Source of the DNA: Rubritalea squalenifaciens DSM 18772
GTDB lineage: Bacteria; Verrucomicrobiota; Verrucomicrobiia; Verrucomicrobiales; Akkermansiaceae
Length of the DNA stretch: 64,000 nucleotides
Direction: 5' to 3'
Assembly (NCBI RefSeq): GCF_900141815.1
Contig: NZ_FQYR01000005.1
Span: forward strand, 558,001 to 622,000
The notes under the pieces are model-generated. The model saw only the letters and a list, made by a program, of their open reading frames with translations, was not told where the DNA came from and ran no database searches. The translations under genes were made by a program, and so were the position numbers. The first letter of the stretch is position 1, and every line of letters begins with the position of its first letter. Of this stretch, positions 25,734-34,003 are shown piece by piece.

Positions 25734-28235
25734 TTATTCGTTGGTTGGGGTTTCTTTGCTGGCTTCGTCTGGGGTGAGCCATGACTTCTCTACAGGTGGC
25801 AGAGGATTGCCGTCTTCATCGACACGCTCAGGGATATTGTAGGTTCCCAGCTTCTGCATGTAGGCGATGAGTGCGATGATTTCCTTCTGGGCCAGAGTGG
25901 CTTCGATTTCCTGTCTGGGCATTTCGCCCTTCACCCATGGGATGCTTGGATTGTTATCCACAATGTTCTTGGCGATCTCGAGAGCCTGGTCTTGAGCGTG
26001 CTGCTCGATTTCAGAAGGGGTCATTTGGGGCCAAGGTACTCCGATGAGTGCCTGTACGCGGATCTTGTTAGGCAGGGCCTTGAAGTCGGTGTCCTTGCTC
26101 GCGAGGTGTGAGTAGGATGGCATGTTTGACTTGGTGTCCATGTCGCGAGGGTTCATGAAGTGGCGGTAGTGCCAGTTATTGTCTCGCTTACCGGAACGCA
26201 TGACTTCGCTGCCTGTGGTGATATTGCCACCCTCACGAGCAAGGTCTGGACCTGTACGCTTGGAGCCCCACTGGAATGGATAGTCATAGATGGACTCGCC
26301 AAGGCGTGAGTAGTCACCGTAACGCACGTAGTCGGTTTCCAGCATACGGATCATCTGGGAGTGGCAGTTATAGCAGCCCTCGGCGATGTAGATGTCACGT
26401 CCAGCAAGCTCAAGCGGGGTGTAGAGTTCCTGAAGGTGGTCATCCACAGCCTCAGCTTTGGTAGTGATCGCGTTCGGGATGATCTGAACAGCACCACCGA
26501 TGGCAGCAGCGAAGAAGGTGACTACTGTGAAGGGCAGGTAGTTCTTGGTGATGGTCTCATGCCATTGGCTCCAGCCAGGAACGTTCTTCTTGAAGCGATA
26601 AGCTGCAAGAGTAGCGAAGAAGACCATGCCTGCGAGGGCGAACCAGTTACCTGGATTGGTAACCCAGGCTGCGAGGGCAATGATGAAGCCCAGGAAAGCT
26701 GCGAACGGGTCCTGCTTGACGATGGTTCCGATGGTGGTGCGGTCTACTTCTGAACGGTCACGCATGACAACCTCCGCAGTCGCGTCTGTAGCCTTGCCTC
26801 TGCGACAGGTCATGAAGAGGTTGAAGGTCAGGATGAAGAATCCGAGGAGGTAGAGACCACCGCCGATTGAGCGGAAGAACAGTGGGTACTGGATATCTTC
26901 CAGAGTCTGGACGAACTGGTTCACGACAGTGCCGTTGTTAGCCTCGTTAAGAGCGAGTGACTGACCGATACCAGCAACCCAGAGAGCGGAGATGTAGAGA
27001 AGGATACCTACGAAGCCGATCCAGAAGTGGAAGTTGGCGAGAGCCTTTGAGTAGAGCTCTGTTTTCCAGAGTCTTGGGACGAGCCAGTAGAACATACCGG
27101 CGGCCATGAAGCCATTCCAACCGAGTGTTCCTGAGTGCACGTGACCAATGGTCCAGTCAGTGTAGTGGGAGAGGGCGTTGACTGACTTGATGGAGAGCAG
27201 TGGTCCCTCGAAGGTAGCCATGCCGTAGAAAGTGACACCTGCTGCGAAGAACTTGATCACGGGATCAGTCTGGAGCTTGCTCCAGGCACCGCGCAGGGTG
27301 AGGAGACCGTTGAGCATACCACCCCATGATGGAGCCCAGAGCATGACTGAGAAGAGCATGCCGAGGATCTGCAGCCACTCAGGAAGAGCTGTATTCAACA
27401 GGTGGTGTGGGCCTGCCCAGATGTAGATGAATACCAGTGACCAGAAGTGAATGATGGACAGACGGTAGGAGTACACCGGACGGTTCGCTGCCTTAGGCAG
27501 GTAGTAGTACATGATACCCAAGATCGGCGTCGTGAGGAAGAAGGCCACGGCGTTGTGCCCGTACCACCATTGGACCAATGCATCCTGCACGCCGCCGAAA
27601 ATTGGGTAAGAGTGTGTGAGTGAGGTGGGGATCTGGAGGTTGTTGACCACGTAGAGCATCGTGATGGTGATGATCGTCGCGATGTAGAACCAGAGTGAGA
27701 CGTAGAGGGATTGCTCGTTTCGCTTAATCAGCGTCCAGAAGAAGTTATAGCCAAAGATCAGCCAAGAGACAGCCACCAAGAGATCGATCGGCCAAATGAG
27801 CTCAGCGTATTCCTTACCTTGTGTAAGACCCAGTGGCAGGGTGACAGCTGCAAGGACGATGACGAGCTGCCAGCTCCAGAAATGAAGCCAGGTAAGCTTG
27901 TCTGATGCTACTCGGCAGCGGCAGAGGCGCTGAGTAGAGTAGTAGATACCGGCAAACATCATATTGCCCACAAAGGCAAAGATAGCTGCATTGGTGTGCA
28001 GTGGGCGGAGGCGACCGAAGGTGATGTATGGAATCCCTTCAGTTTCCAAAGTGCCGCCGGAGAGGAACTCCACAATGGGTCTAAGCCATGGGGTATCTCT
28101 AACGAAATCGATAGAGATGTTCATCTGGAGGGCGGCGAGTAAGCCTGCGCCCATTCCTACGAGACCCCAAATGATGGAGGCCCAAAGGAAATAGCGAACG
28201 CACTTGTCGTTGTAGGTTATGGTGGTCTGATTCAT
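25734..28235 (-). CDS. ccoNO: Fused cbb3 oxidase subunits I and II (CcoN-CcoO)
   Basis: An 833-residue fusion. Residues 1 to about 480 are CcoN: LRPLHTNAAIFAFVGN (haem b ligand His), WYGHNAVAFFLTTPILGIMYYYLP (Cu(B) ligand His and cross-linked Tyr region), WAGPHHLLNTALPEW, and WTIGHVHSGTLGWNGF (haem ligands). About 500-600 holds linking helices. The rest is CcoO with haem motif AEGCYNCHSQMIR and RYGDYSRLGESIYDYPFQWGSKRTGPDLAREG. The complex reduces O2 at low concentration and pumps protons. I/II fusions are known in PVC and Bacteroidota lineages. The start overlaps the ccoS stop by 4 bp. Confidence 0.96.
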   Translation of the reverse strand: MNQTTITYNDKCVRYFLWASIIWGLVGMGAGLLAALQMNISIDFVRDTPWLRPIVEFLSGGTLETEGIPYITFGRLRPLHTNAAIFAFVGNMMFAGIYYSTQRLCRCRVASDKLTWLHFWSWQLVIVLAAVTLPLGLTQGKEYAELIWPIDLLVAVSWLIFGYNFFWTLIKRNEQSLYVSLWFYIATIITITMLYVVNNLQIPTSLTHSYPIFGGVQDALVQWWYGHNAVAFFLTTPILGIMYYYLPKAANRPVYSYRLSIIHFWSLVFIYIWAGPHHLLNTALPEWLQILGMLFSVMLWAPSWGGMLNGLLTLRGAWSKLQTDPVIKFFAAGVTFYGMATFEGPLLSIKSVNALSHYTDWTIGHVHSGTLGWNGFMAAGMFYWLVPRLWKTELYSKALANFHFWIGFVGILLYISALWVAGIGQSLALNEANNGTVVNQFVQTLEDIQYPLFFRSIGGGLYLLGFFILTFNLFMTCRRGKATDATAEVVMRDRSEVDRTTIGTIVKQDPFAAFLGFIIALAAWVTNPGNWFALAGMVFFATLAAYRFKKNVPGWSQWHETITKNYLPFTVVTFFAAAIGGAVQIIPNAITTKAEAVDDHLQELYTPLELAGRDIYIAEGCYNCHSQMIRMLETDYVRYGDYSRLGESIYDYPFQWGSKRTGPDLAREGGNITTGSEVMRSGKRDNNWHYRHFMNPRDMDTKSNMPSYSHLASKDTDFKALPNKIRVQALIGVPWPQMTPSEIEQHAQDQALEIAKNIVDNNPSIPWVKGEMPRQEIEATLAQKEIIALIAYMQKLGTYNIPERVDEDGNPLPPVEKSWLTPDEASKETPTNE

Positions 28236-28417
28236 TTGGAATCGTTGGCTTTGGTTTGGTTGTGAGATTCTTCGTGATCGTCGTCTTCAAGGAGCGGCAA
28301 CAGCGCAGATCGATCGCTTCCACGGCCTTTGTTTCGCCAAATCTCCAGTGTGAAGCACACGATGAAGACGGCGGCCAGGATAAGAGAAATAAAGATTGTT
28401 AGATGAAGGACGGGCAC
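28232..28417 (-). CDS. ccoS: cbb3 oxidase maturation protein CcoS-like
   Basis: A 61-residue protein with a GTG start at 28417 and no ATG alternative. One N-terminal helix (VLHLTIFISLILAAVFIVCFTLEIW) is followed by a polar tail with an acidic LLEDDDHEE patch. CcoS proteins are about 50-60 residues with an N-terminal helix and a similar acidic segment, and are needed to insert cofactors into CcoN. Here it leads the operon, whereas ccoS usually comes last after ccoI. Overlap with ccoNO is ATGA-type. Confidence 0.75.
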   Translation of the reverse strand: MPVLHLTIFISLILAAVFIVCFTLEIWRNKGRGSDRSALLPLLEDDDHEESHNQTKANDSK

Positions 28418-28587
28418 AGAAAGAAGAAGTTGATTACGGGCGAAACGAGCTTCGCTTTCTTGATGGTTAGACTGTCAGACTAGTGGGGGGATGGCTTCGC
28501 ACATCTTGCACCGAAATAAGCAAATTTTGCACACTCTACAGAGTTTCTGATAGAAATACTAGATTAAATATCAAAGGGTTGTGCGTA

Positions 28588-28599
28588 TTTTGCGCAAAA
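28588..28599. promoter_or_regulatory. 12-bp palindrome upstream of the cbb3 operon
   Basis: TTTTGCGCAAAA is a perfect palindrome 171 bp upstream of ccoS. Related TTTTGCACA (28525-28533) and CTTGCACC (28506-28513) sequences follow toward the gene. It overlaps the foot of the terminator of the neighbouring lipoprotein gene. It could be an operator for the PocR/AraC protein or another regulator; no clear FNR consensus was found. Confidence 0.35.
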
Positions 28600-28624
28600 A
28601 GCCGCTTCGAGATGAAGCGGCTTT
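28598..28624 (-). terminator. Rho-independent terminator of the 226-residue lipoprotein gene
   Basis: Perfect 11-bp stem AAAGCCGCTTC / GAAGCGGCTTT with a 5-nt loop. On the reverse strand it is followed by five T. It also insulates the cbb3 operon promoter. Confidence 0.9.
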
Positions 28625-28655
28625 CGAAATCTAGTGAGGATAAAATGAGAGGATT

Positions 28656-29336
28656 TTAGCTTTTTTTGAGAATGCTGTTCCAGAATCTCGGGAGGTTCTC
28701 GATCAGCTGGTCATAGGCCTTCTGTTGGGCTCTTTGTTTGGCAGATTCCTTAGAGTCACCATTTCCCCAGCTTGTGGAGAGGGACTTGGTGCGGGCTGTT
28801 TCCTCAGACACGCCGTAGATGTAGCCAGTGGAGGCATCAATCAGGGTGAGGCTCACCGTGGCATTGGTGGTGTGGCTGTTGGTGGGAGCGGCGCCGAGAG
28901 TGGCTACAGAGAGTAAGGTCGAAGCATTTTTGCTCTGGTGGCTGGAGTGGAAGCGGTACACGGCAAGCATGTTGCAGCCTAGGCGACGTGCGGCTTTGCG
29001 GAGCTCAGGGTAGGACGTATCGGTGCTTTCGAGTTGCCCGGGGTCGACATTGACCATGCCTCTGATTTGAGGAAGTGAGGAGATGACTTGTTGGTGTTCC
29101 TCCCTTTCAAAATCCCGGTCCTCGATAAGGCGTATTTGGGAGCCACGGGTTTGAACGCGTGCTACGGCGATTCGCACAGGGAACTTGGCTTGAGGTCGCA
29201 GTGTTTTTTCGCTGTAGCCATGAGCTTTGCTCCCTGGGATAGGCTTAGTGGGGGCGACGTAGGAGTCAGCAGTATCGTAAACACAGCTTGTCATAAGGCT
29301 GGATGCGAGAACTGGTAGAAGGATGATTGGTTTCAT
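28656..29336 (-). CDS. Hypothetical lipoprotein
   Basis: A 226-residue protein with a lipoprotein signal (LLPVLASSLMTSC, Cys18). The body has alternating beta/alpha segments: FPVRIAVARVQTRG, a Ser/Glu-rich stretch, LRKAARRLGCNMLAVYRF, then NATVSLTLIDASTGYIYG and a helical tail AKQRAQQKAYDQLIENLPRFWN. This resembles the CsgG/GNA1162-like fold of small periplasm-facing lipoproteins, but I cannot assign a named family. It is a single-gene unit between gatA and the cbb3 operon with its own terminator. Confidence 0.78.
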   Translation of the reverse strand: MKPIILLPVLASSLMTSCVYDTADSYVAPTKPIPGSKAHGYSEKTLRPQAKFPVRIAVARVQTRGSQIRLIEDRDFEREEHQQVISSLPQIRGMVNVDPGQLESTDTSYPELRKAARRLGCNMLAVYRFHSSHQSKNASTLLSVATLGAAPTNSHTTNATVSLTLIDASTGYIYGVSEETARTKSLSTSWGNGDSKESAKQRAQQKAYDQLIENLPRFWNSILKKS

Positions 29337-29422
29337 AACGCTGACGTTTTAGCATCTGCAGAAGATTCGAGGTAATCGATTATCCTTTGCGATTCATCGA
29401 CTGGATTGATGTTGTGAGTCAT

Positions 29423-29452
29423 AAAAAAACCCAAGGTAAGAACCTTGGGTTT
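29423..29452 (-). terminator. Rho-independent terminator of gatA
   Basis: Perfect 11-bp stem AAACCCAAGGT / ACCTTGGGTTT with loop AAGA. The reverse strand continues with a long T run. Confidence 0.9.
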
Positions 29453-29483
29453 AGAAAGCTGGGGAGTATTGAGAAAGAAGTGC

Positions 29484-30905
29484 TTAGGCAGTTTCCAACG
29501 TTTTGCCGATCTTCAACAGAGTGTGTTCACCGAGGTCAGGGCCGAGAATCTGCAGACCTACCGGAAGCTTAGTGCCGGAGTCGCTCTCTACAGTGCCAGC
29601 TGGTACGGAGATGCCTGGAATTCCTGCCAAGTTGGCCGCGAGCGTGCAGATGTCTGCAAGATACTCCTGCAATGGATCGTCAGCATTTTCACCGTGCTTG
29701 GGAGCCGCTGTTGGAGCCGTTGGTGAGAGAATGGCGTCTACTTTCTCAAAGGCGTCCGTGAAATCCTTGCGGATCAGGGTGCGGACCTTCTGAGCGCGGG
29801 TGTAGTAGGCATCATAGTACCCGGAAGAAAGCACATAGGTGCCGAGGATGATGCGGCGCTTCACTTCAGGACCGAAGCCTTGTGCGCGGGACTTGCGGTA
29901 AAGGTCGATCAGGTTCTCTGGATTCTCTGCACGGTTGCCGTAGCGGATGCCGTCGAATCGGGAAAGGTTGGAGGATGCCTCAGCCGGAGCAATGATGTAG
30001 TAGGTGGCTACCACGTACTTGGTGTGAGGCAGAGAGATCGGAACCAGCTCAGCACCTGCTGCTTCCAGTTTGGCAGCCGCAGCATCAAAGAGAGCTTTGA
30101 CCTGTGGATCGGTCGCCTCTGAGAAATACTCAGCTGGGATACCAAGCTTCAGGCCTTTGACTCCTGCATCCAGATCAGCCGTAAAATCAGTAGATTCGAC
30201 ATCCAGTGAGGTTGAGTCTGCCTTGTCATAGCCAGTGATCGCATTGAGGAGAAGAGCGGCGTCCTCGACTGTCTTGGTCATCGGGCCGATCTGGTCGAGT
30301 GAGGAAGCGAATGCTACCAGACCATAACGGGAGACAAGTCCATAGGACGGCTTGAGGCCCACGATTCCGCAGTGGGAGGCTGGCTGGCGGATAGATCCAC
30401 CTGTGTCAGAGCCCAGGGCTGCGATGGCTGTATCGGCTGCGACTACTGCGGCTGAACCACCAGAAGAACCGCCTGGGGTGCGCTCAAGGTCCACCGGGTT
30501 GTTGGTGCGCTTGATCGCAGAGTTATCGCAGGTAGATCCCATCGCGAATTCGTCCAGGTTGGTGCGGCCCAGCGGGATAGCGCCAGCGGCACGGAGTTTT
30601 TGGATGACCGTAGCATCGTAGGGAGAGGTGAAGGCGCCTTCGAGGAACTTGGAAGCACAGGTCAGAGGCTGGCCTTTGACGTTGATGTTGTCCTTGATGG
30701 CAATCGGAATACCTCCGAGTGGCAGGGAAAGGTCAGCGTTTTTGGCTTCTTCACGGGCGGTCTCGAAATCGCAGGAGAGGTAGCCGCCGATGTCGCCGTC
30801 TTTGTCTTTCACGGCGGTTTCGATGGAATCGATGATATCGAGAGGGGTGATTTCTCCGGCGGTGAGTTTGGCACGGAGGGAAGAAATGGATTCTGTAGCT
30901 AGCAT
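29484..30905 (-). CDS. gatA: Asp-tRNA(Asn)/Glu-tRNA(Gln) amidotransferase subunit A
   Basis: A 473-residue amidase-signature enzyme. The Ser-cisSer-Lys triad is visible: K71 in IAIKDNINVKG, S147 in PGGSSGGS, and S171 in SDTGGSIRQP. Length and the C-terminal LPVGLQILGP block are typical for GatA. It liberates ammonia from glutamine for tRNA-bound Asp/Glu amidation. gatC lies 39 bp upstream; gatB is not in the window. Since a GlnRS gene is also present, the complex probably serves Asn-tRNA synthesis (inference). Confidence 0.96.
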   Translation of the reverse strand: MLATESISSLRAKLTAGEITPLDIIDSIETAVKDKDGDIGGYLSCDFETAREEAKNADLSLPLGGIPIAIKDNINVKGQPLTCASKFLEGAFTSPYDATVIQKLRAAGAIPLGRTNLDEFAMGSTCDNSAIKRTNNPVDLERTPGGSSGGSAAVVAADTAIAALGSDTGGSIRQPASHCGIVGLKPSYGLVSRYGLVAFASSLDQIGPMTKTVEDAALLLNAITGYDKADSTSLDVESTDFTADLDAGVKGLKLGIPAEYFSEATDPQVKALFDAAAAKLEAAGAELVPISLPHTKYVVATYYIIAPAEASSNLSRFDGIRYGNRAENPENLIDLYRKSRAQGFGPEVKRRIILGTYVLSSGYYDAYYTRAQKVRTLIRKDFTDAFEKVDAILSPTAPTAAPKHGENADDPLQEYLADICTLAANLAGIPGISVPAGTVESDSGTKLPVGLQILGPDLGEHTLLKIGKTLETA

Positions 30906-30944
30906 GGTGACTGGTGTCTGTTAGCGGTAATAGGTGAAAAATGA

Positions 30945-31232
30945 TTATTCGATGACCTTCGGGACGCGAAGTTGGTCGTTGGCGGTATCTGGGGCGTTGT
31001 CCAGGAAGGCATCGCGGTCGAGGCCTGGGCGGGCAACGTCCTCACGAATACGGTCGAATACCGGAGAAGCATGGGCTGTAGGTTCGATGCCCTCGACATC
31101 GAGCTCTGAGAGCTGATCGATGTAGCCGAGAATGTCGTCGAGTTGCTTCTGGAAAGTGGTCGCTTCCTCTGGGGTAAGTTCGAGTCGGGCGAGATCCGCC
31201 ACGTAGTTGACGTCGATGTGTTCCGTTGCCAT
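30945..31232 (-). CDS. gatC: Asp-tRNA(Asn)/Glu-tRNA(Gln) amidotransferase subunit C
   Basis: A 95-residue protein matching GatC: VNYVADLARLELTPEEATTF at the N-terminus, LGYIDQLSELDVEGIEPTAH in the middle, and the tail VPKVIE. GatC stabilises GatA and bridges to GatB. It forms a two-gene unit with gatA. Confidence 0.95.
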   Translation of the reverse strand: MATEHIDVNYVADLARLELTPEEATTFQKQLDDILGYIDQLSELDVEGIEPTAHASPVFDRIREDVARPGLDRDAFLDNAPDTANDQLRVPKVIE

Positions 31233-31324
31233 GCGGGGACTGTGTATGGTTCCGCCTGCCGTGTTAAGTTTTAAGTTTGGGAAAATGTGTCTTTGCTCGG
31301 ACTTCGGCAGAGAACTTGTACCCG

Positions 31325-31792
31325 CTAGTGAAGAACGCCCGGTTTTTGCTGTTCTTCACGGATCGTTCCACCAAGCACGAGGGCGGCTCCGAATAGGAGG
31401 AAGTCCTTGATGAGGTATTGGCCTTCAATGCTGGGCACCCACGGGAACTCCACAAAGCAGACATCCACTTTAAGAATGAGGGCTAGCAGGGTACCGGGAA
31501 GACGAAGAGCCAAGAGTAGCAGCGCGACTCTCAGCATGGGGTAAAATGCCAGACAGAGACCGATCGCGATTTCCCACCAGCCCAGAATAGGCACGACCTT
31601 TTCAGGGGTAGAGAAGTAGACGGTGTGGGCAATCAGAGAGGTAGCGGACTTGTAGCCAGCGACTTTGAGGGTGCCGAACCACAAAAAGACCAGCGCTAGG
31701 GTGAGGCGGTGGATACGGTGGCCCCATCGCTCCATCCAGTCTGAGAGCTTGCGGTCAAATGCCTGAAAGCGAGAGTCGTCGAGCTTATTCAT
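31325..31792 (-). CDS. DoxX-like small membrane protein
   Basis: A 155-residue protein with four hydrophobic segments: LTLALVFLWFGTLKVAGY, VVPILGWWEIAIGLCLAFY, LRVALLLLALRLPGTLLALIL and YLIKDFLLFGAALVLGG. The FLWFG.LK start and GWWEI..GL block are typical of the DoxX/DoxD-like superfamily. Function of this subgroup is not established. It is about 90 bp downstream of the alpha-toroid gene's terminator and upstream of gatC on the same strand, with no sign of coupling. Confidence 0.8.
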   Translation of the reverse strand: MNKLDDSRFQAFDRKLSDWMERWGHRIHRLTLALVFLWFGTLKVAGYKSATSLIAHTVYFSTPEKVVPILGWWEIAIGLCLAFYPMLRVALLLLALRLPGTLLALILKVDVCFVEFPWVPSIEGQYLIKDFLLFGAALVLGGTIREEQQKPGVLH

Positions 31793-31833
31793 GGTTTTAG
31801 GAGGTAAGCTAGCTTAGCATCATTTCTTGAAAT

Positions 31834-31865
31834 AAAAAACTCCGGACTCTGCTAGAGACCGGAGT
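31834..31865 (-). terminator. Rho-independent terminator of the alpha-toroid gene
   Basis: Stem ACTCCGG / CCGGAGT enclosing a second stem CTCT / AGAG. The reverse strand continues with a T run (TTTTTTATT). Confidence 0.88.
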
Positions 31866-31890
31866 GAGAGAAATCTGTTACCTGGGAAGA

Positions 31891-33045
31891 CTAGTTTTGC
31901 TTCTTCTGAGGCTCAGGGATGGAGTAGTAGATTTGCTCCAAAGTAAGAACCGCGTAGGCTGTAACGAGTTCCGGCTCGTTTTCCCACCAGCGGGCGTTTT
32001 CATTGATCCAAGAACCGTCTTCACGCTGAGCGTTGAGGATTTTGGTGGCCAATTCCTTGCGCCAGTCGTGCTCTACACCGTCTTTGGTCTTGAGGGTATC
32101 GATCTCCGCAGCGGTGAGCGCTTTGGCCATGGCCTGGTAGTAGTAGTAGAGGCCTTGCTCACCGAGTCCCGGATTTTCCTCCAAGGTGTAATTGTCGTTG
32201 AGCCATTTCTTCACCGCGACAACGCGTGGATCCTTATGGTCCAAGTCGGCATAGATGAGTGAAAGGAGGCCGGCGTATGACATGGAGCCGTAACCACGCA
32301 GGGTTTCTCGGCCATCGGCCTGCTTTTCAGTGCCAGCCTTGGAATTGCCTGGGAAGTAAACGAAGGAACCATCGTTGCCGATGCCTGGCTGATCGTTGGT
32401 TTCCTCAAGGTTCTGGATTCTTGAAACGAACTTGATGGCGGCATCCCAGTCGAGCTCGGGCTCAGGCTTGCCTGTGTCGTTTTTCGCATCCAGTGCATAC
32501 TGCTTGGAGAGTTCCAGCGCTTCGATGGAGAGATAGGTATTGGAAAGGTCAGAGTGGGTGTATGAGCCACCGTAGCCGATGCCGCCGTCGTACTTGTTGT
32601 CGAGTTCGCCTTTGTTGTCCCAATCCTGCTGGAGATTGATGATGAAGCGGCGGGCGCGGAGGATCTCATCCTTGTAATCAGGATTGCCTGAGGCGGTGAG
32701 AGCCATGATGGAGGTGGAGGTGTTGTAGTTGGCCAAGCCTCTGCCAAAGATGGCGCCGGTATCTTTCTGTTTGGAAAGAAGCCAGGTGTAGCCTTTTTGA
32801 ATGTGCTCAGGCGTTTTACCTTCTTCCAGACTTGGAGCGCGCATCGCTGCGGTGATGGCAAGTGCGGTATAAGCCGGAATGTCCTCGTTTTTCCAGTGAC
32901 CGTTTTCCTTCTGAACGGACTTGAGGTAAGCATTGCCTTTGTCAATGGCATGCTTCATCTCCAGTTGTAGGGAGAGGTAGTTTTTCTCTTGGGCTGTGGC
33001 ATTGAGTGTCAATGCCAGCGCTGAGAGTGCGGCGAGTGTTTTCAT
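31891..33045 (-). CDS. Secreted prenyltransferase/squalene-oxidase-repeat (alpha-toroid) protein
   Basis: A 384-residue protein with a Sec signal (LSALALTLNATAQ). It contains the repeated helical hairpins of the terpene cyclase/prenyltransferase alpha-toroid: MKHAIDKGNAYLKSVQKENGHW, IQKGYTWLLSKQKDTGAIFG, and LATKILNAQREDGSWINENARWW, with GSW-type QW-like motifs. Because it is exported and lacks a DxDD cyclase motif, it is unlikely to make hopanoids. Such proteins are common in PVC genomes with unknown role. It follows the YdjY-domain gene after 12 bp, so the pair forms an operon. Confidence 0.85.
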   Translation of the reverse strand: MKTLAALSALALTLNATAQEKNYLSLQLEMKHAIDKGNAYLKSVQKENGHWKNEDIPAYTALAITAAMRAPSLEEGKTPEHIQKGYTWLLSKQKDTGAIFGRGLANYNTSTSIMALTASGNPDYKDEILRARRFIINLQQDWDNKGELDNKYDGGIGYGGSYTHSDLSNTYLSIEALELSKQYALDAKNDTGKPEPELDWDAAIKFVSRIQNLEETNDQPGIGNDGSFVYFPGNSKAGTEKQADGRETLRGYGSMSYAGLLSLIYADLDHKDPRVVAVKKWLNDNYTLEENPGLGEQGLYYYYQAMAKALTAAEIDTLKTKDGVEHDWRKELATKILNAQREDGSWINENARWWENEPELVTAYAVLTLEQIYYSIPEPQKKQN

Positions 33046-33057
33046 GATGCAGTGTTA

Positions 33058-33813
33058 CTAGAGTTGATTCTTATCTTGTTTGCCCGGTGCTACAGGGCCG
33101 TCATAAGGTTTGAAAGTGATCGTTACCTTGGTGCCAGTCTCGGGCAGGCGCTTGGTGAATGGTTTCCAGATAGTGTCATCCTCACGTCCAGTCCCTGAAT
33201 AGTTGGCAATCGATGAGCGGTCGGTGAAAATGGCTATGATGTCACCACTGGCATCTGGCTTGAACTGGCCATTGAGAACGTAAGATCCCCCATAGACCCA
33301 GGCAGCCGGAGTCATGGCCTTACCAGTCATTTCATTCTGGATGAGTTCATTGATACGAGCCGACTTCTGCTTACCGTCTTGTTCCCAAGCCACATGAATG
33401 GTGAAGCGGGCGGCGGCCTTTGTCTTGGCGTCTACTTCGTGATACTTCTCGGTAGGGCGGTTGTGTTTATCTAGGGTACGAAACAGCTCTAGTGACTCCT
33501 TGTAGCCGATCAGCTTGAGCGCGATATTAATGTGCGACGGTACTGCATCCGTAACGAATAGGGTCTCGTGGATCTTGCCGTTAGGATTGGTTAGGAGATA
33601 CTCAAGCAGGACATCACGATGCTCCAGTTTGGCCTCCAGAGAGACTTCACGGGTCTTTTTGTTCAGTTTGACCAGCCCCACCTGATACTCATCTTCATTG
33701 ATCTTTACGACCGCTGGATTCTCTTTTTCTTGGGCTGTGCTATCAGGCTTTTCCTCCACCTGAGCGAGCAGGGGAGATGCCATAACAGCCAGTGTAAGAG
33801 CGATCTTTAACAT
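33058..33813 (-). CDS. YdjY-domain secreted protein
   Basis: About 251 residues from the ATG at 33813, chosen because it opens a proper signal peptide (MLKIALTLAVMASPLLAQ). An upstream ATG at 33876 would add a 21-residue non-signal extension. The body fits the YdjY domain: KLNKKTREVSLEAKLEHRDVLLEYLLTNPNGKIHETLFVTDAVPSHINIALKLIG. The domain is common in planctomycetes and verrucomicrobia; its function is unknown. It is the first gene of the operon with the alpha-toroid protein. Confidence 0.85.
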   Translation of the reverse strand: MLKIALTLAVMASPLLAQVEEKPDSTAQEKENPAVVKINEDEYQVGLVKLNKKTREVSLEAKLEHRDVLLEYLLTNPNGKIHETLFVTDAVPSHINIALKLIGYKESLELFRTLDKHNRPTEKYHEVDAKTKAAARFTIHVAWEQDGKQKSARINELIQNEMTGKAMTPAAWVYGGSYVLNGQFKPDASGDIIAIFTDRSSIANYSGTGREDDTIWKPFTKRLPETGTKVTITFKPYDGPVAPGKQDKNQL

Positions 33814-33886
33814 ACTAGAAAGCTTGGATTTGGCGGGGGGGATTGCAAGCGGGAAGGTGGCAGTTTTTAGTCTCATGTCCTTAAGG

Positions 33887-33903
33887 TGGATAACTTTTAT
33901 CCA
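33887..33903. promoter_or_regulatory. 17-bp dyad in the divergent YdjY / ABC exporter spacer
   Basis: TGGATAA / TTATCCA separated by CTT, a perfect 7-bp inverted repeat in the 190-bp spacer between divergent starts. Each arm resembles part of a DnaA box. Operator function is only suggested by position and symmetry. Confidence 0.35.
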
Positions 33904-34003
33904 TGCTGTTTTCTTAGATGGATAGCTTAAAATAGTGCTAAGGCAAATGCGAGCTGTCTTTGTTTAGTTGCCAGCCAGCAGAATGCTCCTTAGGTTGCGT
34001 CAC

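Noticed and set aside
28555-28580. FNR box upstream of the cbb3 operon
   Set aside because: On the reverse strand only one half-site (TTGAT) is present; the second half does not match ATCAA at the right spacing.
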